A stretch of DNA of 64,000 nt. Source: Anaerorudis cellulosivorans. Its GTDB lineage: Bacteria; Bacteroidota; Bacteroidia; Bacteroidales; Dysgonomonadaceae. The number at the start of each line of letters is the position of its first letter. The stretch's first letter is position 1. Location: positions 62,001 to 126,000 of the forward strand of contig NZ_JAPCWE010000008.1 in the NCBI RefSeq assembly GCF_025943985.1, written 5' to 3'. Both the position numbers and the translations under genes were made by a program. A model generated the notes under the pieces. The model was not told the DNA's origin. It saw only the letters and a list, made by a program, of their open reading frames with translations, and did no database searches. This document shows, one piece after another, positions 9,364-17,300 of the stretch.

Positions 9364-9770
9364 ATGCATACCGTATATGTGCTGTTGGATATTTTCTTTG
9401 TGATTTTTCATACCTCGCTCACCCTTTTCAACGCCCTCGGTTGGGCATGGAAAAAACCCGCGTATGGAACCTCATCACCCTTCTTCTCACCGGTTCTTCA
9501 TGGCTTTTCCTTGGGATGATTGTCGGTGTTCCCGGCTATTGTCCGCTTACCGACTGGCATTTCAGCGTGTTAGAGAAACTGGGAGAAACCAACCTCCCCA
9601 ATTCCTACCTCAAGTATCTTTTCGACCGCATAACCGGTCTTGATATCGATTCGTCGCTCGTCGACCGCGTGACGCTCATCGTGTTTGTCGTGGCATTCGC
9701 CCTTTCCGTTTTCCTCAACCTCCGCGATAAAATCCTTTCAAAACGTACGAAGCGCAAAGACGGAGATTAA
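9364..9770 (+). pseudogene. DUF2784-family membrane protein, frameshifted at a run of six A
   Basis: Two frames together give one complete small membrane protein. The first frame (from the ATG at 9364, MHTVYVLLDIFFVIFHTSL) runs to LGWAWKK. The second continues as TRVWNLITLLL through CPLTDWHF to the stop at 9770. The break is at A6 (9451-9456); one more A would restore a protein of about 136 residues with three membrane segments and the CPLT motif typical of DUF2784. The second frame alone reaches back to 9357 and would encode 137 residues, but its first 30 do not look like the family. Function of the family is unknown. A TACATTTG element at 9333-9340 may be its promoter. A sequencing error in the homopolymer is possible. 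Confidence 0.7.
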
Positions 9771-9781
9771 CCGTAATTTTT

Positions 9782-10876
9782 CTAAGACAGATCGACTTTT
9801 TTGATGAAATTCCTTCCTTTAGAATAAGAAAGTAACTTATGATGTTGAAGTCGTCCGATAATAATTGCCGGATGAGTATTGAATTTTTTAGCGAAATTAA
9901 TAATGTCTTCGTTCGAAATTGGTTCTTTCTGCAAAATTTCCTTTTCTTCTTCTTCGGTAAGTGTCCATTTCACAGCAAAATCATCCGCTTCCTTTTCTTT
10001 AACTTCATCATAATCGGAATAATCTTTCACATTTTCCAAGAATATGTCTTTTTTGCCATGAAGAATGATATGACCCGCTTCGTGGAAAAATGTAAACCAG
10101 AAAATATCGTTTCTATTATATCTTCCCGTTAATTGAATAAGAGGGGATTCATTTATCCATCTTGTCGAACCGTTGATGGGAGCCTTGGGTAGACAAGGAG
10201 TGTAAATGATTTTTACTCCCGCTGATAAACACATTTGTTGGAGTTCTTCAAAGAAATTATCCGGATGTTCTGCCATTAACGATTTGATTTCAGGTAGCAA
10301 TTTTTTAAAAGCTGTTTTCGAATATTTGTTACTAGACAATTCTGTAGCTTGCAATTCCCCTTTACGGAGCCATGCCGATATAGCATAAGGTTCACTAGAA
10401 TGAGCAAGCGATATACGGAACTCTATTTTAAGTTGTTGATTTAAATAATAATTATTCCATGCCTCAGGTGAACTTACTCCGAAAAAAGAAAATAACGCTA
10501 AAGTTTTTTCTTCCATTGTTTTGCATGCAGGCAACCAGCCTTTTTTTATCATGTCTGCAACAGGAAATTTCTTTGTCCATTCAGCGGATGATTCAATAAG
10601 GGAATTTCTTTTCTTTCTTGCCATATATTCGTCGTAACTGCGTTGTCTGTTCAACCAAAAACGAGCCGGTATTTTTGTTACGCTTTCAAATTGAACTGCC
10701 ATTTCGGGAGTGATGGAACTTTTGCTGTTTAATATTTCCGAAATGGTTTTTTCGGGTTTCCCTGTACGTACGGCAAATTCTTTTGGTCCCATACCCATTT
10801 CCTTAAGTTTTTCGGCAAGTGTTTCGCCCGGATGAAATACTACTTGCGGTATATATTGATTTTTAGTGGTTTCCAT
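9782..10876 (-). CDS. HigA-type antitoxin fused to ImmA/IrrE metallopeptidase domain
   Basis: A 364-residue two-domain protein. Residues about 13-85 are an XRE-type helix-turn-helix of the HigA/VapI class (HPGETLAEKLKEMGM, then a recognition helix around TISEILNSKSSI). The C-terminal half is an ImmA/IrrE-family zinc peptidase domain with HEAGH near residue 265 followed by a downstream Glu-rich stretch (KEKEADDFA) that supplies the third metal ligand. The gene sits 12 bases downstream of a HigB-like toxin in the toxin-first order of hig loci. The likely role is repressor and antitoxin; whether the peptidase domain acts on the toxin or on its own repressor domain is not known from sequence. Confidence 0.9.
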   Translation of the reverse strand: METTKNQYIPQVVFHPGETLAEKLKEMGMGPKEFAVRTGKPEKTISEILNSKSSITPEMAVQFESVTKIPARFWLNRQRSYDEYMARKKRNSLIESSAEWTKKFPVADMIKKGWLPACKTMEEKTLALFSFFGVSSPEAWNNYYLNQQLKIEFRISLAHSSEPYAISAWLRKGELQATELSSNKYSKTAFKKLLPEIKSLMAEHPDNFFEELQQMCLSAGVKIIYTPCLPKAPINGSTRWINESPLIQLTGRYNRNDIFWFTFFHEAGHIILHGKKDIFLENVKDYSDYDEVKEKEADDFAVKWTLTEEEEKEILQKEPISNEDIINFAKKFNTHPAIIIGRLQHHKLLSYSKGRNFIKKVDLS

Positions 10877-10888
10877 AATAATTCTTTT

Positions 10889-11224
10889 TTAATGATGATA
10901 ATCAGTAATTTCGATAATTTCTATACATTTAATTTCACTCCATATAAATTTACCGTCCGATGTGACAGGAACGGGATTTTCATAAGGTTTAAAAATTAAT
11001 CGGTAAGGTTGATCAAGATCACAAGCCCATTCTCCTTTTCTATCTGCAGTGAGTTCGTGGTAGCGCCCCGGGAGATATCTTACGTCTTCAAGTGTTTCTG
11101 CATCTCTTAAATCATTCAAACGTTTGTGATATAGTTCTGCTCGTCTTTTCCCCATTTCTTTGCAACATTTACTATAATCGTTGGCAAATTTTTTGAGTTT
11201 ATTGATCTTAAAAATTATTTCCAC
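10889..11224 (-). CDS. higB: HigB-like type II toxin (RelE/ParE superfamily)
   Basis: A 111-residue protein with the HigB killer-protein pattern: RLNDLRDAETLEDVRYLPGRYHELTADRKGEWACDL then YRLIFKP. HigB toxins cleave mRNA on the ribosome. The start codon is GTG (GTG-GAA-ATA-ATT). The -7 element of the promoter ends only two bases before this GTG, so the transcript would be leaderless or nearly so. It is followed by the HigA-ImmA fusion, forming a two-gene operon. Confidence 0.87.
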   Translation of the reverse strand: MEIIFKINKLKKFANDYSKCCKEMGKRRAELYHKRLNDLRDAETLEDVRYLPGRYHELTADRKGEWACDLDQPYRLIFKPYENPVPVTSDGKFIWSEIKCIEIIEITDYHH

Positions 11225-11226
11225 TG

Positions 11227-11257
11227 CAAAGATAATTACTTTTTTAATTTACAGCAA
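11227..11257 (-). promoter_or_regulatory. Promoter of the higB-higA operon
   Basis: On the minus strand TTG (11255-11257), 20 bases, then TATCTTTG (11227-11234) fit the Bacteroidota consensus. The element abuts the GTG start of higB. Confidence 0.7.
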
Positions 11258-11352
11258 GTGTTATTTAATTTTTTAGTATGTTTTTAAGAGTAGAATAATG
11301 TATTTCATAAACATTTTTAAAATCGACAACCAGGTAATCGTCAAATTACTTT

Positions 11353-11523
11353 TCAATCTAAATCTTCGAGAAATATTTCCGGCTCAAATTCGGTTACGCC
11401 GGATATTTTTAGTTTCACTTGAAATGTTTTTACTACTTCCGGTTCAATAACCATATTGTAATCATAGTCATCGGGATAATCTTTCAATTCAAATTCATAA
11501 TCCTCATCAATTTTTGATATCAT
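11353..11523 (-). CDS. Small acidic hypothetical protein, 56 residues
   Basis: An open frame from ATG (11521-11523) to TGA (11353-11355) encodes a highly acidic 56-residue protein (start MISKIDEDYEFELKDYPDDY, end EIFLEDLD). The coding-like composition, the clean ATG and the position in an otherwise empty 390-base gap argue for a real gene. No family is recognised and no promoter is clear. It could also be a remnant of a longer gene. Confidence 0.4.
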   Translation of the reverse strand: MISKIDEDYEFELKDYPDDYDYNMVIEPEVVKTFQVKLKISGVTEFEPEIFLEDLD

Positions 11524-11618
11524 GGCAGTTTCATTTAGAAAAAATAATTTTTACCTGGACAAAAGGATACTCGTTGAAATTCATTTAAACGCATGTCGTT
11601 TTGTTATTACCTGCAAAT

Positions 11619-13343
11619 TTATTCATTTTCCACGGTAATATCGTCTATCCAAAGATTGTAAGCGGCACCTGATCCTACTTTAAAAGCTATTAAGTTATCT
11701 CCGGCAGTGGTTGCTATGTCTGGTGACCCCGTCATGTCTAACGTTACTTTTACCCAATTGCCACCGGTATTGATGAGCCCGTCATATTTATTCGATGCGC
11801 CGGATGACAATATTGTGTCTGAATCGCAATCTTTTAGATTATAGTAAGCGGTTGTCGTAGTATATAAAATGATGGATAATGATTTTTCTGAAGTTCCTTT
11901 AATATAGAATACGATTTTGCTCGGCATGGTAAAATTTTCGGGAACCTTTGCCGTGAAAACACATTCGTTAATATCCGGCGTTCTTCCGTTCAGATGCAGC
12001 GAACTTGTTCCTGTATATGCTTCAGCAGTACTTTGGGTTGCATACGAAGGCAAACCGGTGGCCAATCCTGCAGTAAAAGCGCCCCAGTCTTCAAAATCCG
12101 AGCCGGGAAACAATGTCGGTCCGACAACATGTTCAGCTTCACCGTATTCCTGAATAACCGTAACCCCCACCGGTGATAATACCGAAGAAGCCGCAGGTGT
12201 AAACGTAACGGCAGTCGTACGTCGGACATCGGTATTTTCTGTGGCAGTAAGCGTAATAACGGCCGTGCCCGATCCGCTTTCAGGAGACAAGCTCAACCAA
12301 GGTTGGTCACTGACAGCCGTCCACGCCTGACCGGCATCGGCAGTCAACGTTATCGTTGTTGTTGCGTTCGAGGCAGGCAGATTGACCGTCGTTTTGTCGA
12401 CGGTAAACGACAACGGCTCAAGTTCACCCGCGTCGCCACCTTTTCCGGGTTCAATCGGACGAATTGTCCCGCTGCCCTCCGAAGCAATACCTCCCGGCGT
12501 TAAGGTAAACGTATAAGTATGGCTGTACCCTCCGACCAACACATTGTCTTCAACAGGTTTCCATTCGTATTTTTTGCCGTCGGCCAACGCAATGGCAATC
12601 GTGATATCCGTCATCTGCTGTCCGGGAAGCAGAAATGCTGTTGCCGTTGCCGTATCGGCCGTGGCGTCCGTTTTCACAACCGGCATAATCTCTCCGATAT
12701 CGCTTCCCGGCCTTACTACGCCATCTGTAAGATTAAGCCAACCGTTGGTAGTAACATTATTCAATGTAACCTTCATACCCTCCAACACAACATCCGCAGC
12801 CGAAAACGAAAGAACCAACTGCGCCAGTTTATGATCAAATATCAGGGGAATTTTGGGCGTGGTTTTATCCTTTCCCTCGGCCTTTGCGTATAACACGTCT
12901 ATTCGTGAGGGAACCGTCTGATCGGTTATATCCACGGTAACGTTGAAATCCTTTCCGGCAGCAGCCGAATACGGATAATACGCCACAAAATCCAATTTCG
13001 ATCCGTTGCCCGGCAGCATAACGGCTTTTTCTGCGTCAGCAGCCTGAAATATCCCTTCAGCACCTCCCGTGGAATTCACATAATCCACGTTAATAAAAGA
13101 AGCCTCCTCCCATGTTTTTCCCGTAGGAACGGCATAAATTCCGATATGATCACCGGCATCCCAATCTGTCCCCGACGCACGGGTTAAAGAAGGATCATTA
13201 TGTGTAACTTCACTAATTGCACTGTAAAATGCCACGGCTACACTTTCGTCATTCCCGTGCGGAATATCCGTTTTGTTGCAAGCTCTTGTAAAAAGAAGCA
13301 GCATGCCCAACACAGGCAGATAAAAAATCATTCGATATTTCAT
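11619..13343 (-). CDS. Fimbrillin-family surface lipoprotein with BACON domain
   Basis: A 574-residue protein. The N-terminal signal ends in a lipobox-like TRAC (Cys about residue 22), so it is probably a lipoprotein, although Arg at -2 is unusual. Residues about 35-290 resemble fimbrillin-like proteins of Bacteroidales (TRASGTDWDAGDHIGIYA is the typical opening). Residues about 312-398 form a BACON domain (TVNLPASNATTTITLTADAG, then WLSLSPESGSG), and a C-terminal beta-sandwich of about 150 residues looks like a carbohydrate-binding module (NGRTPDINE, WVKVTLDM, NLWIDDITVENE). The likely role is a surface adhesin or glycan-binding protein. It stands alone, downstream of a putative attenuator. 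Confidence 0.83.
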   Translation of the reverse strand: MKYRMIFYLPVLGMLLLFTRACNKTDIPHGNDESVAVAFYSAISEVTHNDPSLTRASGTDWDAGDHIGIYAVPTGKTWEEASFINVDYVNSTGGAEGIFQAADAEKAVMLPGNGSKLDFVAYYPYSAAAGKDFNVTVDITDQTVPSRIDVLYAKAEGKDKTTPKIPLIFDHKLAQLVLSFSAADVVLEGMKVTLNNVTTNGWLNLTDGVVRPGSDIGEIMPVVKTDATADTATATAFLLPGQQMTDITIAIALADGKKYEWKPVEDNVLVGGYSHTYTFTLTPGGIASEGSGTIRPIEPGKGGDAGELEPLSFTVDKTTVNLPASNATTTITLTADAGQAWTAVSDQPWLSLSPESGSGTAVITLTATENTDVRRTTAVTFTPAASSVLSPVGVTVIQEYGEAEHVVGPTLFPGSDFEDWGAFTAGLATGLPSYATQSTAEAYTGTSSLHLNGRTPDINECVFTAKVPENFTMPSKIVFYIKGTSEKSLSIILYTTTTAYYNLKDCDSDTILSSGASNKYDGLINTGGNWVKVTLDMTGSPDIATTAGDNLIAFKVGSGAAYNLWIDDITVENE

Positions 13344-13353
13344 AAAAGCAAAT

Positions 13354-13389
13354 AAAAAAATCCCCTTAACGGTTTATATCGTCAAGGAG
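13354..13389 (-). promoter_or_regulatory. Terminator-like hairpin in the leader of the fimbrillin gene
   Basis: On the minus strand a 10-bp stem (13380-13389 with 13362-13371, two G-U pairs) closes an 8-base loop and is followed by A and T7 (13354-13360). It ends only 11 bases before the ATG at 13343, where an intrinsic terminator would cut off the gene unless read through. Confidence 0.55.
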
Positions 13390-13441
13390 AAAAAATTATG
13401 CGAATTCAGCTTCAAATCCTATCTTGAAAATGATCTCGCAG

Positions 13442-13449
13442 CAAAGATA
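13442..13449 (-). promoter_or_regulatory. -7 element (TATCTTTG) upstream of the fimbrillin gene
   Basis: TATCTTTG on the minus strand, about 100 bases before the ATG. With the hairpin between the two it gives a leader of about 90 bases. The -33 element is weak. Confidence 0.5.
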
Positions 13450-13471
13450 AGCAATCCGGCAAAAGAGAGAA

Positions 13472-13592
13472 AATATTTTTTTTAATTGACGAAAGAAAAA
13501 CGTTGGTTAAATCATCCTCTCAGGTGGTTTTGCTTTGAAATCGAATACCTTATCAAAATTAAAACAGAATCATTCAAAATTCATTTTTTCTT
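13472..13592. repeat. 121-bp duplicated segment, copy 1 (copy 2 at 19301-19421)
   Basis: These 121 bases are identical to 19301-19421. In copy 2 the segment is the last 19 bases plus the downstream flank of the AbiEii gene; here it abuts the end of an mntA copy. It therefore marks a recombination junction, not a gene. Confidence 0.85.
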
Positions 13593-13909
13593 CATAGAGC
13601 AATGCCTTCATTTAGGATATCGATTTGGAAAGGCGTTTTGAATGGCCTTTTTTCCCAATTCTTTTTTAAAACAATCATCGGACTGATGGGGACACCTGTT
13701 TCTATTTCTATCTCATAAAGTGGCATGGTGATTTGCTGTTCTTCTTTTACCGACAACCGCTCTTTATCTATAATGATCAGTAAGTCAATATCACTATCCG
13801 GTCGGAAATCACCTCGGGCCTGGCTCCCGTAAACAATACTTTGTGCTTCAGGAGCAACCCGCTGCAATGTTTCTTTTATTCGTTTCAATATTTCGCTTCT
13901 GTCTGACAT
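13592..13909 (-). CDS. MntA-type nucleotidyltransferase antitoxin, orphan copy
   Basis: A 105-residue minimal nucleotidyltransferase with GSQARGDF followed by DSDIDLLI, the GSx(n)DxD signature that binds Mg-ATP. In MntA/HepT systems such a protein AMPylates and silences a HEPN toxin. It is almost identical to the protein at 17699-18016 (two residues differ: Arg/Gln before PDSD and Pro/Ser in GVPISP), but here no HEPN gene follows: the downstream side is the duplicated AbiEii flank. It is probably a leftover antitoxin after rearrangement, though still intact. Confidence 0.8.
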   Translation of the reverse strand: MSDRSEILKRIKETLQRVAPEAQSIVYGSQARGDFRPDSDIDLLIIIDKERLSVKEEQQITMPLYEIEIETGVPISPMIVLKKNWEKRPFKTPFQIDILNEGIAL

Positions 13910-13924
13910 GGTCTATGGCTTTTA

Positions 13925-14204
13925 TTAAGGATACTCATGAGTAACCTTCTAAGTTGAACTTAAAGACTACACCGGCCATAACCCGCAAAATACTCGTGAT
14001 CATTTTCAACGTATTGCAAACAGGACGGCCCTTTGATACCCAAAGAAATTTACAGGCAGTAAAGCCTGATTGAGAAACCTCCTCACCGAACGGTTTCTTC
14101 CGACATTTTCTCGGTTCCTTATCTTTGTGGTGACATATTGAAAAATATGATCCCGTTTTCGCAAAATGATCAATAGACTTTGTCGGTATTGCAATATCTT
14201 TCAT
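13925..14204 (-). other. Remnant region: short HEPN-gene scrap and degenerate reading frames
   Basis: Bases 13925-13946 (AGGATACTCATGAGTAACC) match an internal piece of the HEPN toxin gene at 18150-18167. The rest holds overlapping open frames without clear family features; one (13935-14204, 89 codons) ends in a stretch resembling the end of a small HTH antitoxin (TLKMITSILRVMAGVVFKFN). I treat it as decayed sequence. Confidence 0.3.
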
Positions 14205-14430
14205 CTTTAATTACCTTTTCTGCAAAAACAATTCCACGCTCCGTTATCCTGAATTTCTGGCGAGGATGATTTGGCTTATTAAGGATTGTAAATTAAATTA
14301 ACCGATGCGCCTGCAATTTTGCAATTATTCGGTTTAAATGACCGGATGCCCTTTTTAACCCCAACGCCTTTACCGGTTCACTGCGAGAAAGAGATTCTTT
14401 TTGAAGGTGAGTTAATATGAAAGTAAACAT
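14205..14430 (-). pseudogene. Fragment of a winged-helix C-terminal domain (ATP-binding/RecG-like or Fic-like protein)
   Basis: On the minus strand one frame reads FILTHLQKESLSRSEPVKAL, then LGLKRASGHLNRIIAKLQ, an in-frame stop, then NKPNHPRQKFRITERGI. This is the usual winged-helix end of AlbA-type ATP-binding proteins or similar regulators (LSRSEIAKALGL, KPNHPRQKFRIT). The TAA sits where the family has a Tyr codon. The remainder of the gene is absent, so this is a pseudogene. Confidence 0.55.
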
Positions 14431-14564
14431 CGTTTTTTCTTTCTGCTCTTGCCCCTAACTCTTGCCCTAACTCCAGCCGCTTCGTCGAATACCTGTGATG
14501 ATTTTTACAAACGGCTTGTCTATAAAATTTTCCAATTGTGTGATGTAAAAATCTCTTTCTATCC

Positions 14565-14641
14565 TATTACAATGAGTTTATGGTTACAACCACAAATATA
14601 CATCATTTATTTATTATTTTTCGGGTTATAACCATAAAGTT
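14565..14641. repeat. 77-bp repeat with terminal inverted repeats, copy 1 (copy 2 at 16938-17013)
   Basis: TTTATGGTTACAACC at 14577-14591 is the inverted complement, with one mismatch, of GGTTATAACCATAAA at 14624-14638. The inner GGTTATAACC is itself a perfect palindrome. The same unit recurs next to a broken ATPase gene, which suggests it is an old operator/promoter region and not a transposon. Confidence 0.7.
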
Positions 14642-14998
14642 TATAATTTCTCTGGACTTGCAAACTTATTTGAGACAAAAAGTTAAGCGACATTTTTAAT
14701 TGATTCTTTTTTATTGCAGGGGATAGCAAAATCCCGGTCAATATCAGCTGTACCTATGCAATTTCATTTTGACCTTGTTCCGGATAAGAGAGAATATTTT
14801 CAGGAGCAAATAGCTTCCATTGCGAGTGATAGACCGAAGTGGCCGCTGGTTCATTGAGCAGATAACGCGTACTTTTTCCGATCTTTTTTGGCAAGCCTTT
14901 AAGAATTTGTCGCTCAATTTTAATTCCTTCACAGTCCGCTCTTCATCGGTTACACGCACCAGCGAATCCATTGGCGGCGTATAAACCCATTTTTCTGA
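14634..14998 (-). pseudogene. Deleted copy of the abiEi-abiEii gene pair
   Basis: The stretch consists of pieces of the intact region 20070-20746 in the same order: part of AbiEii (14705-14740), the AbiEii start overlapping the AbiEi end (14741-14930, matching 20332-20513) and an internal AbiEi piece (14931-14990, matching 20681-20739). The parts between are missing, and a foreign 54-bp segment is inserted at 14650-14703. No functional product can be made. Confidence 0.8.
14650..14703. repeat. 54-bp segment, present inverted at 23451-23504
   Basis: The bases from GGACTTGCAAACTTATTTG to TTTTTAATTG are the reverse complement of 23451-23504. Here the segment interrupts the AbiEii remnant; there it abuts an mntA fragment. 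It reads as the end of a gene (GLANLFETKS, stop) but the source is not identified. Confidence 0.75.
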
Positions 14999-15114
14999 TT
15001 GTAAATTTATTCCACTCTAGTTCACACCAAGTTGTATTTTCAGGAATAAGTGTGACGTACTAAAAAGTTGACAGATTATTAATCTTATTTTTTACATTTT
15101 TTGAATGATTCGAA

Positions 15115-15783
15115 TTATTGCAGCTTTTCCACCAACTCATCAAAATCCAATTTGATCAATTCCCATATTTTGCCTTTTAAGCAAATCGGATCCATATCTT
15201 CATCGGCAAAAGCGAAATTTTTGAATGAAGCAAGAATTTGGTCCCGATCATGTGTATATTCGTGTCTTTGTTTATGAAATTCAAGCATTTCAGATAAAGA
15301 ATACTTGTCTAAGAGTTCATGTAAATCCCAGAAATCTTTTTTGCGTCCACCATGTGAAACAACATCTACTTTCATGGAAATTATATCGGGAAGACTTGCC
15401 AAGCGAATACCGTCTATTACATCGCAGGGGTCAATTATCTCATCGTGATAAAACAAATCTACTTTTACGCTGTCTTCTTCCGAATCCCCTACATAATATG
15501 ACCGTCCAAAACCGATCAGTTCAGTTTTATCTAAGCAGTCATAATAGTCGTATTCATCATAGAAATATTTTTCGAAATTTTTAAAATCCAAACTCCGGTA
15601 GGGAGCATTAGTGAATAAATCGATATCAACTGATTTTCTATGCCCTAAGCGTAAACTTAGCGATGTCCCCCCAACCAAATAAAAAGGATCGAAAATTGGA
15701 TTCTCCATTATATCGTGAAGAATTTTTTTCAATAAAGGTGTAACCGTTTCATAATACAATGTAGGAAAATTTTTATTCTTCAT
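15115..15783 (-). CDS. AbiEii/AbiGii-family nucleotidyltransferase toxin
   Basis: A 222-residue protein of the nucleotidyltransferase AbiEii/AbiGii (DUF1814) family. The core motif is present: GGTSLSLRLGHRKSVDIDLF (G-G-T-S/A ... D-x-D) at residues 38-57, then SMKVDVVSHGGRKKDFWDL, the conserved second half. AbiEii toxins of the type IV abortive-infection systems transfer nucleotides to tRNA or related targets. It overlaps the upstream XRE gene by 4 bases, so the pair forms an antitoxin-toxin operon distinct from the AbiEi/AbiEii pair at 19.4-21.1 kb. Confidence 0.85.
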   Translation of the reverse strand: MKNKNFPTLYYETVTPLLKKILHDIMENPIFDPFYLVGGTSLSLRLGHRKSVDIDLFTNAPYRSLDFKNFEKYFYDEYDYYDCLDKTELIGFGRSYYVGDSEEDSVKVDLFYHDEIIDPCDVIDGIRLASLPDIISMKVDVVSHGGRKKDFWDLHELLDKYSLSEMLEFHKQRHEYTHDRDQILASFKNFAFADEDMDPICLKGKIWELIKLDFDELVEKLQ

Positions 15784-16280
15784 TCCTCTTTTTTTGTTAG
15801 ATCGGTTGGTCGAAGGAATCTTGGTTTAAACTTTCTTAAATCGCTTTCCGTTAGTTGATAATATCGCATGATTTCGTCGATTTCTTCTTTATTCCCTCTC
15901 TCCAACACCCTGTTGACAACAGCCGTTTTATTTCTTTCCCAATCGATTTTATCAACATCCGTATCCCAAAAAACTATTCTGCGGATGCGGGGAGGTTTTT
16001 GGGAGTTTAAACTCGAAAACTTTTTATTCTTGTATTGTTTTATATCGTAGTAAGTTTGGAGCAGCGAAAGAAAGCCTTCGTCATAACCCATGAAACTTTC
16101 AATTTTCATTGCCTGGTCAATGGTCAAATTGCGTTTTCCGGCGACAATTGCGTTTATGGTTTCATACTTAATGCCCGTATTCTTTGACAATGTCCGCTGC
16201 GTTATTCCCTTTTTCTTTAAGTCTCTTTCGATAAGTTTTCCGGGATGAATACCTTTTATGAGTTCAATGCGATTATTCAT
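15780..16280 (-). CDS. XRE-family antitoxin (HigA-like) of the AbiEii-type toxin
   Basis: About 166 residues. The N-terminus is a HigA/VapI-like helix-turn-helix (IHPGKLIERDLKKKGITQRT, then GIKYETINAIVAGKRNLT). The C-terminal part has IRRIVFWDTDVDKIDW and ERGNKEEIDEIMRYY, a region found in antitoxins paired with AbiEii-like toxins whose target is not obvious from sequence. I prefer the ATG at 16280 (MNNRIELIK) over 16289, as the leader then has a usual length after the promoter at 16298-16328. It overlaps the toxin gene by 4 bases. Confidence 0.85.
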   Translation of the reverse strand: MNNRIELIKGIHPGKLIERDLKKKGITQRTLSKNTGIKYETINAIVAGKRNLTIDQAMKIESFMGYDEGFLSLLQTYYDIKQYKNKKFSSLNSQKPPRIRRIVFWDTDVDKIDWERNKTAVVNRVLERGNKEEIDEIMRYYQLTESDLRKFKPRFLRPTDLTKKEE

Positions 16281-16297
16281 ATTTTTCACTCTTTAGG

Positions 16298-16328
16298 CAA
16301 AAGTACATGAAAATTGAGGTATTTCCAA
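16298..16328 (-). promoter_or_regulatory. Promoter of the XRE-AbiEii pair
   Basis: On the minus strand TTG (16326-16328), 20 bases, then TACTTTTG (16298-16305), a full consensus match, 18 bases before the chosen ATG. Confidence 0.75.
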
Positions 16329-16475
16329 GCGCATGAAAATAAAAAACAAGTCCACGTGGAAGTATCGCGATGGAGTGTACCGGCATCTTTAATTACCTTT
16401 AAATTCTTCCACTGTCACTACTGCTCCTGATGGGTAACGCATCACTCGTTACTTGTTACTTGTTATTCGTCAATA

Positions 16476-16935
16476 TTAAAATTCCATTAACAAAAAATCT
16501 GAAATGTGGACATGTTGAACGCCTCCTACATTTTCTTTCCAAAAATCGTCCATCGTAACTACATACTTGGGATATTGATCCTTTATATCCAGTAATGGGG
16601 AAAATTCCCGGTCAACGGTTTCCCGGCTTTCCAATTTATAGGCTACTTGCACATATAGTTTTTTTCCCTGTTTCTCAGCAATAAAATCGATTTCCCGCGA
16701 ATTGGACCTGCCCGTATAGACCGCATAATTCCTCCTTTTGAGTTCGAGGAAAACCGCCTAAACGCAAATAACGGACAAATGCCTCTTTATTTTTATTGGG
16801 TTCTTCTTTCCCAATCTTTCACTTCCTGAATTTCATCCAGTAGCAGATAATTTTTTTCATTAGAGACTGCTAACTTGGAAGCAATATAATTATACAGGTT
16901 TTCGGCCGTTCGGAGATCGGCATAAATAAAGCTTT
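16476..16935 (-). pseudogene. Broken AAA/DUF4143-family ATP-binding protein
   Basis: Two minus-strand fragments of one gene type. Bases about 16790-16935 encode SFIYADLRTAENLYNYIASK and the Walker B stretch NYLLLDEIQEVKDWE. Bases 16476 to about 16757 encode the C-terminal nuclease-like domain: GRSNSREIDFIAEKQGKKLY, VQVAYKLESRETVDREF, YPKYVVTMDDF, then the stop. The roughly 200 central residues and the P-loop are missing and the two parts are out of frame. Such ATPases (about 380-400 residues) are common in Bacteroidota genomes; function unknown. The repeat at 16938-17013 lies where its promoter would be. Confidence 0.8.
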
Positions 16936-16937
16936 TA

Positions 16938-17013
16938 TATTACAATGAGTTTATGGTTACAACCACAAATATACATCATTTATTTATTATTTTTCGGGTT
17001 ATAACCATAAAGT
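16938..17013. repeat. 77-bp repeat with terminal inverted repeats, copy 2
   Basis: Nearly identical to 14565-14641: inverted arms at 16950-16964 and 16997-17011 separated by 32 AT-rich bases. It directly precedes (minus strand) the N-terminal fragment of the broken ATPase gene. Confidence 0.7.
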
Positions 17014-17105
17014 TGATTTTTTTATTGTTGCTTTGTTTATTCGTTGATTGAGTCTCCTCTGATAACCCCATTTTTCAAAAATGCGAAAAATTGAGATATT
17101 TCAGA

Positions 17106-17285
17106 CGAATGTTGATGTTGGCCCAACAAGTTCAGCCCCTCAATTATTTCATCGGTAACAATAGGATACTCATGAGTAACCTGGTTGATTACAATGGTTC
17201 TCGAACCAAACAGGTAAACGGAGGTTTGTTCCCGAAATGTTTCTTCGCCAATTTATTTATGGTATCTATTTCAATGCAGAAATAA
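17106..17285 (-). pseudogene. Chimeric scrap of HEPN and nucleotidyltransferase genes
   Basis: Bases 17106-17178 match an internal part of the HEPN toxin gene (18095-18167). Bases about 17193-17275 match the 5' half of the 100-residue nucleotidyltransferase gene at 18539-18841 (GTTCTCGAACCAAACAGG onward). Both are truncated and the order is the same as in the degenerate second copy at 21190-21638, so this is a third, more decayed copy. Confidence 0.75.
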
Positions 17286-17300
17286 AGAGAGTTGTAAAAT

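Noticed and set aside
9451-9456. Programmed -1 frameshift at the A-run of the DUF2784 gene
   Set aside because: The reading phase (G-AAA-AAA) does not give a good tandem slippery heptamer and no stimulatory stem was seen; a mutation or sequencing error is simpler.
14565-14641. Insertion sequence ends
   Set aside because: Both copies are complete 77-bp units without transposase or visible target-site duplications, and one coincides with the promoter position of a broken gene.
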